DNA of 64,000 nt from Haliea alexandrii (GCF_003719295.1 NZ_RFLW01000003.1:434001-498000), one strand, 5' to 3'. Positions 36,343 to 46,134 are shown, counted from the first letter of the stretch. Translations and numbers: made by a program. The notes: generated by a model from the letters alone, not told the origin.

Positions 36343-36987
36343 CTACAAGGGCGGCAGTGCATACAACATCCGCAGGTCGCCGAGATCATCCAGCTCCAGC
36401 GTCAGTTCCAGCGCCGCCGGGGGCGCCAGGGTGGCATTCGGTTGACTGGTATCCAGCACCCAATTATCGGGCCAATTGCGCGTATCCACCTCAGTGCCCC
36501 GGGCGCCCGGCTGCAAGGCCGCCACCGAGGCCAGAAACGTGATCTGAACCCCTGTCACCCCCTCCAGCAGGCGCACCCGCTGCGGCTCGGTCGAACCCGC
36601 ACGGTCCAGCACGGCGTAGCTCTCGCGCCACAGGCTGTCTTCCTGCCACACATAGTTGACCCGCTGCAGCGTGCTGCGCGGCTGGCCCGTCGGGTTATGC
36701 CAGCCGGTGCGGGTAAAGCTGAGCAGAAAGCGCGCGGCAGGCCCCCCCATCAGGGCCGGCTCCTGCTCGCCGAATTCATCCCGGACTGGCCGGTCGACGA
36801 ATTGTCGCAGGTCGCGCTGCAGTATCTGGAGGGCACGATTCACCTCCCAGGTGCGCTCAGCAACCCCGCGGGTACTCTCGACGCCGTTGATAACGGTGGA
36901 CAGACCGGTGTACGCCACCGCCGCCACAAACGCCGTTATGGCCAACGCGATCAGCACTTCCACCAGGGTAAAGCCGCTAGCTCGCAA
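36343..36987 (-). CDS. gspJ: Type II secretion system minor pseudopilin J
   Basis: A 214-residue minor pseudopilin with the prepilin signature (ASGFTLVEVLIALAITAFVAA; cleavage after Gly, then Phe and Glu at +5). It forms the tip complex with GspI and GspK. No ATG or GTG sits near the signature. I chose a TTG at 36987, 8 bases after AGAGGG, which gives a 5-residue leader; it overlaps gspI by 11 bases. Alternative starts further upstream would overlap gspI by much more. Confidence 0.9.
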   Translation of the reverse strand: MRASGFTLVEVLIALAITAFVAAVAYTGLSTVINGVESTRGVAERTWEVNRALQILQRDLRQFVDRPVRDEFGEQEPALMGGPAARFLLSFTRTGWHNPTGQPRSTLQRVNYVWQEDSLWRESYAVLDRAGSTEPQRVRLLEGVTGVQITFLASVAALQPGARGTEVDTRNWPDNWVLDTSQPNATLAPPAALELTLELDDLGDLRMLYALPPL

Positions 36988-37444
36988 AACGGAAACCCTC
37001 TGCCCGCTGCCGCGCCACGCTATCCTGCCGCTCGCCACCCGGCGCGGCGAGGAAGGCGACCAGGGAATAGAGCAACGGCCCGCCATCCTCCTCACCGGCA
37101 CGCACGGTAATTTCCACCCGGTAGAAACCTTGCACCTCGGTCGGCGTGCTTTCCAGCCGCCAGTACCAGGGGCGGCCGGCAAACGCCTCACTGCCGCTGT
37201 CGGAGCCGCGCAACAGCTCACCCCGTGCGGCGCTCAACAGGCGCAACTCCACCAGTTTGTTGTTGGCCACCAGCTGCGCCAGCGACTTGTCACGCAAATA
37301 GCCCGTGCCGTCCACCTGCTGATGCAGGGCGAACAACAACGCGGGCAGGGCGAGCGCCACGATCGCCAGTGCCACCATCACTTCCACCAGTGTGAAACCA
37401 CGCACGCTGCGGGCACGGCGACTAGCGCGACGGATAGGCGTCAT
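36977..37444 (-). CDS. gspI: Type II secretion system minor pseudopilin I
   Basis: A 155-residue minor pseudopilin. The basic leader MTPIRRASRRARSVRG ends at the prepilin site G-FTLVEVMVALAIVALALPA with Glu at +5. It nucleates the pseudopilus tip with GspJ and GspK. The ATG at 37444 overlaps the gspH end by 23 bases. The block DKSLAQLVANNKLVELRL matches the family's A-x-x-I-A-x-N-x-x-x-E region after the helix. Confidence 0.94.
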   Translation of the reverse strand: MTPIRRASRRARSVRGFTLVEVMVALAIVALALPALLFALHQQVDGTGYLRDKSLAQLVANNKLVELRLLSAARGELLRGSDSGSEAFAGRPWYWRLESTPTEVQGFYRVEITVRAGEEDGGPLLYSLVAFLAAPGGERQDSVARQRAEGFRFAS

Positions 37445-38024
37445 CGATCTCACCCCGGGGCAACATCGTCATACGCCCCAGCAAGTCCCACTCCAGCCGC
37501 CAAAGCACTTTCGCCGTGTCTCGATCACGCCATTCCAAAGCGCCCGGGGCCACTTCGCCACTGGCGTAGAACACCACCTGGGGCGCGGCGTCCTCGGCCA
37601 GCGGCGCAGCCAGCAAATCAGCGGTGGGTATATCATCCAGCAGCAACACCAGTTCGACCTCCGCGGGCAGCGTGCGCGGCGCCAGCACCTCGCGCGCCAG
37701 CGCCGGCGACCGCCAGCCCTCGGCACGCCGCTCGCGCCAGTCGTAGAGGTATTGGGTTTGCGCACCGCGCGCATCCACCGCCAGCACCAGACCCATGTCC
37801 CGCCCCGCCATCTGCGCCTCTTCCAGGGCGAACTCCGCGACATTGCGCAACTCACGCACCTGGGATTCAAGCACCTGTTGCCGTCCGCCATCACCCACGT
37901 TGAGGGTGGCGAGCGACGTCATCAACACAATCACGAACAGAACGACCAGCAGTTCAACCAGGCTGAAAGCGCGACACCGTGCGGCACACGGCCGCGATAA
38001 CCCCGCGCCCACCTGCCGCCACAT
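37422..38024 (-). CDS. gspH: Type II secretion system minor pseudopilin H
   Basis: A 200-residue minor pseudopilin. The prepilin site is RAFSLVELLVVLFVIVLMTSLATL, where Ala replaces the usual Gly before cleavage and Phe and Glu at +5 remain. The leader is unusually long (about 19 residues) if the ATG at 38024 is right. The C-terminal domain has EFALEEAQMAGRDMGLVL. The Ala at -1 is tolerated by some prepilin peptidases; processing could be less efficient. Confidence 0.9.
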   Translation of the reverse strand: MWRQVGAGLSRPCAARCRAFSLVELLVVLFVIVLMTSLATLNVGDGGRQQVLESQVRELRNVAEFALEEAQMAGRDMGLVLAVDARGAQTQYLYDWRERRAEGWRSPALAREVLAPRTLPAEVELVLLLDDIPTADLLAAPLAEDAAPQVVFYASGEVAPGALEWRDRDTAKVLWRLEWDLLGRMTMLPRGEIDDAYPSR

Positions 38025-38028
38025 GGAA

Positions 38029-38478
38029 TCAGTCCCGTTCCTTCCAGTTGCCAATATCGGCGTTCTGGCCTTCGCCACCCGACAGGCCATCGGCGCCAAG
38101 GCTGTAAATATCCACTTCACCATTTTCGCCCGGGCTCAGGAACAGGTAGGGGCGTCCCCAGGGATCCAGCGGCACTTCCGGCAGGTAACCGCCGTCTTTG
38201 AAATTACGTGGCTGCGGGTCGAGATTGCTCGCCTCGACCAGCGCATCAAGGCCCTGCTCGGTGGTGGGATAGACGTAGTTGTCGAGCCGATAGATTTTCA
38301 GCGCAGTCTCGATCGCCTTGAAATCGGCGTGAACTTTCTGGATGCGCGCTTCATCCGCCCGGTTGAGCACCGTGGGTGCCACGACACTGATCAGCAGCCC
38401 CATGATCACCAGCACCACCAGAATTTCCACCAGCGAGAAACCGCTGTGCGTCCGCCTTGCTGTAGTCGGCAATTTCAT
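38029..38478 (-). CDS. gspG: Type II secretion system major pseudopilin G
   Basis: A 149-residue major pseudopilin that builds the pseudopilus shaft. The leader MKLPTTARRTHSG is followed by FSLVEILVVLVIMGLLISVV with Glu at +5. Family blocks are strong: ADFKAIETALKIYRLDNYVYPTTEQGLDALV, LPEVPLDPWGRPYLFLSPGENGEVDIYSLGADG. The ATG at 38478 is 4 bases after the gspF stop. Confidence 0.97.
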   Translation of the reverse strand: MKLPTTARRTHSGFSLVEILVVLVIMGLLISVVAPTVLNRADEARIQKVHADFKAIETALKIYRLDNYVYPTTEQGLDALVEASNLDPQPRNFKDGGYLPEVPLDPWGRPYLFLSPGENGEVDIYSLGADGLSGGEGQNADIGNWKERD

Positions 38479-38482
38479 ATCA

Positions 38483-39703
38483 CTATCGCACCATCGTATT
38501 GAGATCAAAAATCGGCAACAGAATGGCCATGACAATGACCAACACCATGCCGCCCATAAACACCACGAGCAAGGGTTCGAGCAGGCTCATGAGTGTTCCC
38601 AGTGTCATTTCCAGTTCGCGCTCCTGATTGCTGGCCGAACGCGCCAGCATGGTCTCCAGTTCGCCACTGGCTTCGCCGCTGGCCACCATGTGCACCATCA
38701 TCGGCGGGAACCGGCCATTCTCTCGCAGCGCCCGGTGCAGGCTGCTTCCCTCCTGCACCCGCTCGGCCACGCGGGCACTGTCCTCCCGCAGCACCAGATT
38801 GGTCAACACCTGCCCGGCAATGCGCAGCGACTCCAGCAGGGGCACCCCGCTGGCCATGAGAATACTCAGGGTCGAGGCAAAACGCGCCGTGTCCATCGCT
38901 ATCACCAGCCGGGAAAAACCGGGCACGCGCAGCAACAGGGCATGCCAGCGCCGGCGACGCTGAGGCTGGCGCAGCCAGCGCCGCAGCCCGAACACCAACA
39001 ACACCAAGGCCACCAGCACCCACAGCGCGTAATCGCGCGAAAAATCGCTGGCGACAATCAAGCCGCGGGTCAGCAGCGGCAACTCGCGATTGGTGTGTGC
39101 AAAAATGCCGATCAGCTCGGGTACGACAAAAATCATCAGTGCCACAACCACCGCCAGCGCCACGGCGATCAGGATAAACGGATAGATCATGGCCATTTTC
39201 AGCTTTTGCGCGGTGTACTGACGCTGTTCGTTGTAATCGGCCAACTGCGCCAGCACCGGGCCGAGAAAACCGGCGTGCTCCCCGGCGTTGACCATGGCCC
39301 GGTACATTTCGTTGAACACCAGCGGGAACTCACCCATGGCATAGGCCAGCGTATGACCCTCGGCGACCCTGGAGCGCACCTGCAACAGCAGCCCCTGCGT
39401 GCGGCCCTTGCGGCTCTGTTCGGCGGCTGCCTGCAAACATTCGTCCAGCGGCAAATTGGACTGCACCAGGGTGGCGAGCTGCCGGGTCACCAGCGCCAGT
39501 TCAGCGACACTGATACGCGGCTGCAGAAACGACCAGCCTGAACGCGGCTTGCTCTCCGCCTGGCGGTTTGCCACCGCAACGTCGACCGGGCGCAGCTTCT
39601 GCGTGCGCAGCTGGCCGCGCACCTGGCGCTCGGAATCACCTTCCAGTACGCCCTTGACCAGCTTGCCGCTGGCATCCAGTGCCCGGTAACGATATGCGGT
39701 CAT
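38483..39703 (-). CDS. gspF: Type II secretion system inner-membrane platform protein F
   Basis: A 406-residue polytopic platform protein. Two repeated GspF/PilC domains are visible, each followed by helices (MIYPFILIAVALAVVVALMIFVVPEL, YALWVLVALVLLVFGLRRW and the C-terminal LLEPLLVVFMGGMVLVIVMAILLPIFDLN). It contacts GspE and GspL and is thought to couple ATP hydrolysis to pseudopilus growth. It lies 14 bases after the gspE stop. Confidence 0.97.
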   Translation of the reverse strand: MTAYRYRALDASGKLVKGVLEGDSERQVRGQLRTQKLRPVDVAVANRQAESKPRSGWSFLQPRISVAELALVTRQLATLVQSNLPLDECLQAAAEQSRKGRTQGLLLQVRSRVAEGHTLAYAMGEFPLVFNEMYRAMVNAGEHAGFLGPVLAQLADYNEQRQYTAQKLKMAMIYPFILIAVALAVVVALMIFVVPELIGIFAHTNRELPLLTRGLIVASDFSRDYALWVLVALVLLVFGLRRWLRQPQRRRRWHALLLRVPGFSRLVIAMDTARFASTLSILMASGVPLLESLRIAGQVLTNLVLREDSARVAERVQEGSSLHRALRENGRFPPMMVHMVASGEASGELETMLARSASNQERELEMTLGTLMSLLEPLLVVFMGGMVLVIVMAILLPIFDLNTMVR

Positions 39704-39717
39704 AAGCGCCTATCGGC

Positions 39718-41223
39718 TCAGGTGACAGCGGTGACGCGCAGCACTTCTTCGATGCTGGTTTCACCGCTCAGGATGCGCCGGCGACCGTCCTCCTGAATCC
39801 CCGGATAGTGCTTGCGCGCTTCGAGCAGCATCTGCTGCTCGCTCGCGCCCTCGTGAATCATCAGGCGCAGCGCATCCGTCACCTCGATCAATTCGTAAAT
39901 GCCGGTGCGACCGCGGTAGCCACCGAAATTGCACTGTTCGCAGCCCTTGGCCCGATAGACACTGACCGCTGTAGTCGTATCCGCAGAGAGTCGCAGCAGC
40001 GTGCGCTCGGAATCTGCCAGCTGATGGGGCTCCTTGCAGTCGCGACAAAGCAACCGCACCAGCCGCTGGGCCATCACGCCAATCAGGCTTGATGACAGCA
40101 GGAAAGGCTCAATACCCATGTCCTGCAGACGCGTCACTGCACCGATGGCAGTATTGGTGTGCAGCGTGGAGAGCACCAAGTGCCCGGTGAGGGACGCCTG
40201 TACCGCAATTTCCGCCGTTTCCAGATCGCGAATCTCGCCCACCATCACCACGTCAGGGTCCTGCCGCAGAATAGCCCGCAGGCCGCGCGCGAAGGTCATG
40301 TCGACCTTGGGATTGACCTGCGTCTGCCCCACCCCTGGCAGCATGTATTCCACCGGGTCTTCGATGGTGAGGATGTTGCGCGTGGCCTGGTTGATATGCG
40401 ACAGGCCGGCGTACAGCGTTGTGGTTTTACCCGACCCCGTCGGGCCGGTTACCAGGATGATGCCGTGTGGACTGCGCAGGGCCTTTTCGTAACTGTGCAG
40501 CACCTGCTCATTCATGTTCAATTGCCGCAGCTCCAACTGCCCGGCCTGCTTGTCCAGCAGGCGCAGCACCACGCGTTCGCCGTGGGCAGAGGGCATGGTC
40601 GACATGCGGATATCAATGGCGTGCCCGGCTATGCGCACGGAAATGCGGCCATCCTGGGGCACCCGCTTTTCAGCGATGTCCAGTTTCGCCATCACTTTCA
40701 GCCGCGACACCAGCAGCGGCGCCAGCATCCGCTTCGGGGACAGCACCTCCGCCAGCACACCATCCACCCGATAGCGCACGCTGAGCCGGTCCTCGAAGGT
40801 CTCAATATGGATGTCCGAGGCCTGCTCACGCACGGCCTGGGACAGGATGGCGTTGATCAGGCGAATAATGGGCGCATCGTCCTCGGCGTCCATCAAATCG
40901 CCCGCGTCCGGTATTTCATCGGCGAGACGGCTGAGGTCGACATCGGCACTGATGTCTTCCGCCATCTGCACCGCCGCGTTGTTGTCGCGTTGGTAGGCGC
41001 GGGAGAGGCGCCGCTGGAACTCGGCATCCGACACCGTCTCGCATTCGAACGGGGCGCCCAGCCAGCGACGAATCTCCAGCAACAACGGGGCCTCGAGAGG
41101 GCTACGATGCACGAGCACCGCACCCTGCGCCCGGTTATCGACCAGCACGCCAAACTGCTTGGCAAACCCGAAGGGCAGGTTTGCCCTCGGCGGCTCGGGC
41201 ACCGCGACCTCCGCGGAGGACAT
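39718..41223 (-). CDS. gspE: Type II secretion system ATPase E
   Basis: A 501-residue hexameric ATPase that powers the system. It has an N-terminal GspL-binding domain, Walker A VTGPTGSGKTTTLYAGL, the Asp box (NILTIEDPVEY), Walker B (DVVMVGEIRDLETAEIA) and the His box (GHLVLSTLHTNTA). Near the C-terminus is the tetracysteine zinc domain, CRDC and CEQC. Its ATG shares one base with the gspD stop (TGATG). Confidence 0.98.
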   Translation of the reverse strand: MSSAEVAVPEPPRANLPFGFAKQFGVLVDNRAQGAVLVHRSPLEAPLLLEIRRWLGAPFECETVSDAEFQRRLSRAYQRDNNAAVQMAEDISADVDLSRLADEIPDAGDLMDAEDDAPIIRLINAILSQAVREQASDIHIETFEDRLSVRYRVDGVLAEVLSPKRMLAPLLVSRLKVMAKLDIAEKRVPQDGRISVRIAGHAIDIRMSTMPSAHGERVVLRLLDKQAGQLELRQLNMNEQVLHSYEKALRSPHGIILVTGPTGSGKTTTLYAGLSHINQATRNILTIEDPVEYMLPGVGQTQVNPKVDMTFARGLRAILRQDPDVVMVGEIRDLETAEIAVQASLTGHLVLSTLHTNTAIGAVTRLQDMGIEPFLLSSSLIGVMAQRLVRLLCRDCKEPHQLADSERTLLRLSADTTTAVSVYRAKGCEQCNFGGYRGRTGIYELIEVTDALRLMIHEGASEQQMLLEARKHYPGIQEDGRRRILSGETSIEEVLRVTAVT

Positions 41224-43259
41224 CAGTCGGCCTCCACAGCCGCCGGCGTGTTACCCGACTCGTCGCGGATTTCCTGCAACTGGCGGATCTGCTCTTCCCA
41301 CTCGGGCAGCACCGGCACACTGCTATCATCGAGGAACATGAGGCCGCGCTCGCGGCGCAGCACTTGCTGGTCGCGGATGTAGCGATACTTGTCCGCGGTG
41401 GCACCAGCGAGTTGCTCGTCATCGCGAATGATCGTGGGACGGATGAAAATGAGCAGGTTGGTTTTTATGACCTGTACCGCATCATTGCGGAACAGGCGCC
41501 CGAGCAGCGGTATATCACCGAGCAACGGCACCTTCTGGCTGGCGTCCTGCACATCATCCTTGATCAGGCCACCGAGCACCACAACGCGTCCATCCGCCGC
41601 CAACACCTTGGTCTGCAGTACGCGCTCGTTGGTGATCAGGTCAGACGCCTGCAACACCACGGAGGTGTTGCTGAGACTGGAGACTTCCTGGGAGATATCC
41701 AGCACCACAGAGTCTCCCTCGTTGATGTGGGGCGTCACCTTGAGCGTAATGCCCACGTTCTCCCGCTCAATGGTCTGGAACGGGTTTTGCGCGCCATCGC
41801 CGGTCCCGGTGCTGGTAAATGAGCCAGTGACGAAGGGTACGTTCTGGCCCACGGTGATGTAGGCCTCCTGATTGTCCAGGGTCAGCAGGCTGGGTGTTGA
41901 CAGAATATTGGCGTTGGACTTTTCCTTCAGGGCGTTGAGAATGACGGTCATCGACAGATTGTCGTCGATCACGCCCCAGCCCAGGGAAACCCCCGGCGAC
42001 TGGGCCAGCGCGCCCGCCAGGGCGCCCACGTTGAAGTCACCCGTGGTCACGCCGCTATCGGTCCCGTCCCCGCCATCTTCCGGCAGAATGGCCCCGGCTA
42101 TACGTCGCGCCCGCGCATCGTCGGCACTGATGCTGCTGCCGAAAAAACCGTTGTCGTTGGCAAACAGCCACTGCAAGCCCAGATCCTGCCCGTCGCGCAC
42201 TTCCATCTCGACGATAATGGCCTCTACCAGCACCTGCGCGCGGCGGATATCAAGTCGCGCTACAACCGCCTCCAGCGCGGCCATTTTGTCAGTCGGCGCA
42301 GTAATGATCAGGGCATTGGTATTGGCGTCGGCCTCGATGGTCGCGCTGGTTTCAGCCGCACGCTGGGCGCGCCCCGCTTCGCCTGCATCCACCCGGCCAA
42401 TGTTCTGCATGACCTTGGTCAGCACCTCGGCGATGTCCTCCGCCTTGGCGTACTCCAGGTAGATCACCTTTACGTTGCCGCTTTGCTCGAGAGGCGTGTC
42501 GAGATAGCGGATCAGCTGCGTCATGCGCGCACGCTCCAGCTCATCGGCACTGATCAACACGCTGTTGGTGCGCGCATCTGCAACCAGCATGACCTCAACC
42601 TCATTGCCCTGCTGCGCCTCTGAGGTATTGAGCTGGTCGAGCATACGCACCACGTCTTCAGCAACGCCATAGCGCAGCTTGATGACCTCGGTCTCCTGCG
42701 TTGCCGTGCGGTCCATGCGCTCGATGATCGCCGCGATGCGATCAATGTTGGAGGCCACATCCGAAATGATAATGGCATTGCTCGGTGCATACGCCGCCAT
42801 ATGCGCCTGTTGCGGCACCAGGGGTCGCAGCACGGGTATCAGCTTGGCGGCGGAAATGTTCTTCAGGCGCATGACCTGGGTGACGTATTCGTCATTGCCG
42901 CGCCGCCCCTCGTCGTCGCGCACCGTTACCGGTGCCGAGCGGGCGTCTTTGCTCTGTATCACCCGCACGACGCCGCCGGAGCGGACTGCGGTGTAACCAT
43001 GCACTTCCAGTATGGACAGGAAGAGATCATAGAGCTCGGTGCGCGACACCGGCTTGGAGGACACCACCTTGACCTTGCCCTTGACTGCCGGGTCCACCAC
43101 GATCGTGGTCTCGGTCGCCTCCGCCACGAACTTGATCAGCTCCTGAATATCGGCCTCTTTCAGATTGACCGTGAAATCCTGGGCGCTCGCGACAGCTGCC
43201 CACAGGGCAGCCAGCAGATAAAATAGCGGTACTCGCAGTGCCCGCAACATGGTTCTCAC
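41223..43259 (-). CDS. gspD: Type II secretion system outer-membrane secretin D
   Basis: A 678-residue secretin. A signal peptide (MRTMLRALRVPLFYLLAALW, cleaved after AVASA) is followed by domains N0 (FTVNLKEADIQELIKFVAE), N1-N3, and the C-terminal secretin barrel (AYITVGQNVPFVTGS, NVGITLKVTPHINEGDSVVLDISQEVSS split over the barrel, VPLLGDIPLLGRLFRN). It ends without a long S domain, so a GspS pilotin may not be needed. I chose GTG at 43259 with GAGGA upstream; an ATG three codons later is equally possible. Confidence 0.96.
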   Translation of the reverse strand: MRTMLRALRVPLFYLLAALWAAVASAQDFTVNLKEADIQELIKFVAEATETTIVVDPAVKGKVKVVSSKPVSRTELYDLFLSILEVHGYTAVRSGGVVRVIQSKDARSAPVTVRDDEGRRGNDEYVTQVMRLKNISAAKLIPVLRPLVPQQAHMAAYAPSNAIIISDVASNIDRIAAIIERMDRTATQETEVIKLRYGVAEDVVRMLDQLNTSEAQQGNEVEVMLVADARTNSVLISADELERARMTQLIRYLDTPLEQSGNVKVIYLEYAKAEDIAEVLTKVMQNIGRVDAGEAGRAQRAAETSATIEADANTNALIITAPTDKMAALEAVVARLDIRRAQVLVEAIIVEMEVRDGQDLGLQWLFANDNGFFGSSISADDARARRIAGAILPEDGGDGTDSGVTTGDFNVGALAGALAQSPGVSLGWGVIDDNLSMTVILNALKEKSNANILSTPSLLTLDNQEAYITVGQNVPFVTGSFTSTGTGDGAQNPFQTIERENVGITLKVTPHINEGDSVVLDISQEVSSLSNTSVVLQASDLITNERVLQTKVLAADGRVVVLGGLIKDDVQDASQKVPLLGDIPLLGRLFRNDAVQVIKTNLLIFIRPTIIRDDEQLAGATADKYRYIRDQQVLRRERGLMFLDDSSVPVLPEWEEQIRQLQEIRDESGNTPAAVEAD

Positions 43260-43295
43260 TGATTTTATGTCCTCAACCGAATAGCCGTGACTCTA

Positions 43296-44357
43296 TCACC
43301 GATCCGTCGACGCAGCATCAAGGCTCACACTGAGTGCCACCGCTTCACCGGCGCGCAGTAGCTCGAATGAGACCTCGCTTGCGGCGCGCATGGCCTGGTA
43401 GAGCCGCATGGTGTTTGCCGGGTCTGACAGGGACAGGCCATTCACCGCCAGCACCAGGTCACCGGGGCGAAATCCCAGCTGCTCGAACTGCGCCCGATCC
43501 CGTCCCGGTGTCACCCGATAGCCCTGCAGGGCGCCCTCCTCGCGCACCGCGCTGATGCGCACCAGATCGGCCAGTGACTGGGGATCCTCATACAGCTGGT
43601 CACGATAGCTCGCCGCCAGCGCTGCGGATTCGGCGTCGGTGCGCCGATCGATGACGGCGGCCGCGGGCGGAGCGGGGCGGGTGTTACCGGTCGCCATTGC
43701 GCGCCGCCCCGCAAGTTGCGCATCAAGCTCGGTTGGGGGGTACAGCCGCAGAAGCTCGTAGGTGCCGCCATTGTCCAGAACCACCTGCTCCGGCATTACC
43801 TTGGCCAGCACTACATTGCCGCCGACAGGCAACTCGTCGTCCACGGAATAAATTGCCTGCCGGCCGCGATACTCAATCACCGCGCTCCCCTCTCCGGCCG
43901 CATTGAAGGCGATGATGCCACGGAGGGTAAGCTCAAGTCGGCTTTCCCGGGCACCTCGCTCGATACCCTCGCGGGCTGCACGCGCCTCGCTGGGGAGTGG
44001 GGCCACCTCTTCCATCACGGATCCAGCGCCGGGCTCACCGAACAGCGCCCAGCCACGCAGTGCCTCAATGTCGACTGGTGTTCGCTCGCCGGACGCTGAG
44101 ATTGCCTCCGCCGGGGGATTGATGACACCACCCGACAACGCGGTTGCAGGCGCTGCAGGGAACAGCGCCCAGAACAACTGCGCCAATGCCGCCATCAACC
44201 AGCATACCGCGACTGCCAGCACACCCCGGCGCAACCAGCGTACACCGCTCGGCTCTGCCAGCATCGCCAGCAGCCGCTGCGCACCGGCCACCCACTTTCC
44301 TGCAACGCTGCCCTGATTCAGTGAACCTGCGGCCAATGCTCTCTCCCGGTGTGCCAC
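43296..44357 (-). CDS. gspC: Type II secretion system protein C
   Basis: A 353-residue bitopic protein linking the inner-membrane platform to the secretin. It has a cytoplasmic N-terminus, a helix near residue 45 (GVLAVAVCWLMAALAQLFWALF), a homology region (LRGWALFGEPG, LTLRGIIAFNAAGEGSAVIEYRGRQAIYSVDDEL) that contacts GspD N0, and a C-terminal PDZ domain (LGFRPGDLVLAVNGLSLSDP) used in substrate choice. It is the first gene of gspCDEFGHIJKLMN. The start is a GTG at 44357. The strong control region upstream is described separately. Confidence 0.94.
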   Translation of the reverse strand: MAHRERALAAGSLNQGSVAGKWVAGAQRLLAMLAEPSGVRWLRRGVLAVAVCWLMAALAQLFWALFPAAPATALSGGVINPPAEAISASGERTPVDIEALRGWALFGEPGAGSVMEEVAPLPSEARAAREGIERGARESRLELTLRGIIAFNAAGEGSAVIEYRGRQAIYSVDDELPVGGNVVLAKVMPEQVVLDNGGTYELLRLYPPTELDAQLAGRRAMATGNTRPAPPAAAVIDRRTDAESAALAASYRDQLYEDPQSLADLVRISAVREEGALQGYRVTPGRDRAQFEQLGFRPGDLVLAVNGLSLSDPANTMRLYQAMRAASEVSFELLRAGEAVALSVSLDAASTDR

Positions 44358-44394
44358 GGTCCGCCGGCGGCGGCCTCATGGATATAACGGCCCG

Positions 44395-44415
44395 ATTATA
44401 GGGTGCGCCATTAAA
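44395..44415 (-). promoter_or_regulatory. Promoter -10 elements for the gsp operon
   Basis: Reading toward gspC, TTTAAT (44415-44410) lies exactly 10 bases after the last PhoB-like half-site, the spacing seen in PhoB-dependent promoters such as phoA. A second, perfect TATAAT lies at 44400-44395. Neither has a good -35 hexamer at 17 bases, which suits an activator-dependent promoter. The leader to the gspC GTG would be about 30-46 bases. Confidence 0.5.
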
Positions 44416-44425
44416 AGATAAAACC

Positions 44426-44465
44426 GTGACGGTTGCATGACAGCCAGATGACGGGGGTATGACAG
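44426..44465 (-). promoter_or_regulatory. Double Pho box (four PhoB half-sites) upstream of gspC
   Basis: On the minus strand, reading toward gspC, four 7-mers follow each other with constant 4-base spacers: CTGTCAT, CCGTCAT, CTGTCAT, CCGTCAC. This is the PhoB arrangement (consensus CTGTCAT, 4 bases, CTGTCAC/T), repeated twice, so two PhoB dimers could bind in tandem on one face of the helix (11-bp period). The half-sites match the consensus 7, 6, 7 and 6 of 7 positions. The spacers are not AT-rich as in E. coli. The orientation faces gsp, not the divergent cysK. Confidence 0.72.
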
Positions 44466-44553
44466 CCGACGCTGCCGCAAGGCGACCCATGGACAGCGAC
44501 AGGCCAGTTGACTACCCTTGCTCGCAGCTGACCCCCTTTCAGGAGCACGACCG

Positions 44554-45522
<969 letters not shown>

Positions 45523-45534
45523 AACGGGCGCGGT

Positions 45535-46134
45535 TCAGCGCCCCTCACGCAGCTGTGCCAGGCGGCGCTTGACTGCCGGCCACTCGGTATCCAGCACGCT
45601 GAAGTAGACCGAATCCCGGGAAAAGTCGTTCTGCACAATACGGTGTTTGCGCAGCACCCCTTCGCGCATGGCGCCGATACGCTCCAGCGCACGCTGTGAT
45701 CGCAGATTGCGCGCGTCCGCCTTGAACTCAACCCGCAAACACCGCAGGCGCTCAAAAGCGTGACGCAGCAGCAACAGTTTGGCCTCGGTGTTCACCCCGG
45801 TACGCTGCCACTCCTGGCCCAGCCAGGTCCAGCCAATTTCCAGGCTGCGATGCTCCGGCAGCATGTTCAGATAGCGTGTACTGCCCACCACCTTGCCTTT
45901 AGCGTTCTCGACAATGGCCCAGGCCTGCTCACCGGGCGCACGGGTGGCCTCGTCGATCCAGTGACGGGTATCCGCCAGATCGATAAAGCAGCCGCGCGGC
46001 ATGAATGCCCAGTCCGGTGCGTGACAGCCGCGCAAAAACAACCCCTGGGCATGCTGCTGGGTAAGTGGCTCCAGCCTGACCAGCTCCCCACGCAGTACCG
46101 TGTTACCGGCATCGGGGCCCGGCGGCATGCTCAT
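45535..46134 (-). CDS. GNAT-family N-acetyltransferase (RimJ/RimL-like)
   Basis: A 199-residue acetyltransferase. Family pieces are LVRLEPLTQQHAQGLF at the start, the acceptor-side GWTWLGQEWQRTGVNTEAKLLLLRHAFERL and the C-terminal RVEFKADARNLRSQRALERIGAMREGVLRKHRI. It resembles the RimJ/RimL subgroup that acetylates protein N-termini or small amines; the substrate is unknown. The ATG overlaps the stop of the quinone oxidoreductase gene (ATGA), so both are cotranscribed. Confidence 0.88.
   Translation of the reverse strand: MSMPPGPDAGNTVLRGELVRLEPLTQQHAQGLFLRGCHAPDWAFMPRGCFIDLADTRHWIDEATRAPGEQAWAIVENAKGKVVGSTRYLNMLPEHRSLEIGWTWLGQEWQRTGVNTEAKLLLLRHAFERLRCLRVEFKADARNLRSQRALERIGAMREGVLRKHRIVQNDFSRDSVYFSVLDTEWPAVKRRLAQLREGR

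Noticed and set aside
40159-41382. A 407-codon plus-strand frame opposite gspE
   Set aside because: GspE has all ATPase motifs on the other strand; this is a shadow frame.
44426-44465. Reading the TGAC repeats as an operator for cysK
   Set aside because: The half-site orientation and the 10-base distance to a -10 element point toward gspC; a TTGACT near 44508 has no matching -10 for cysK.
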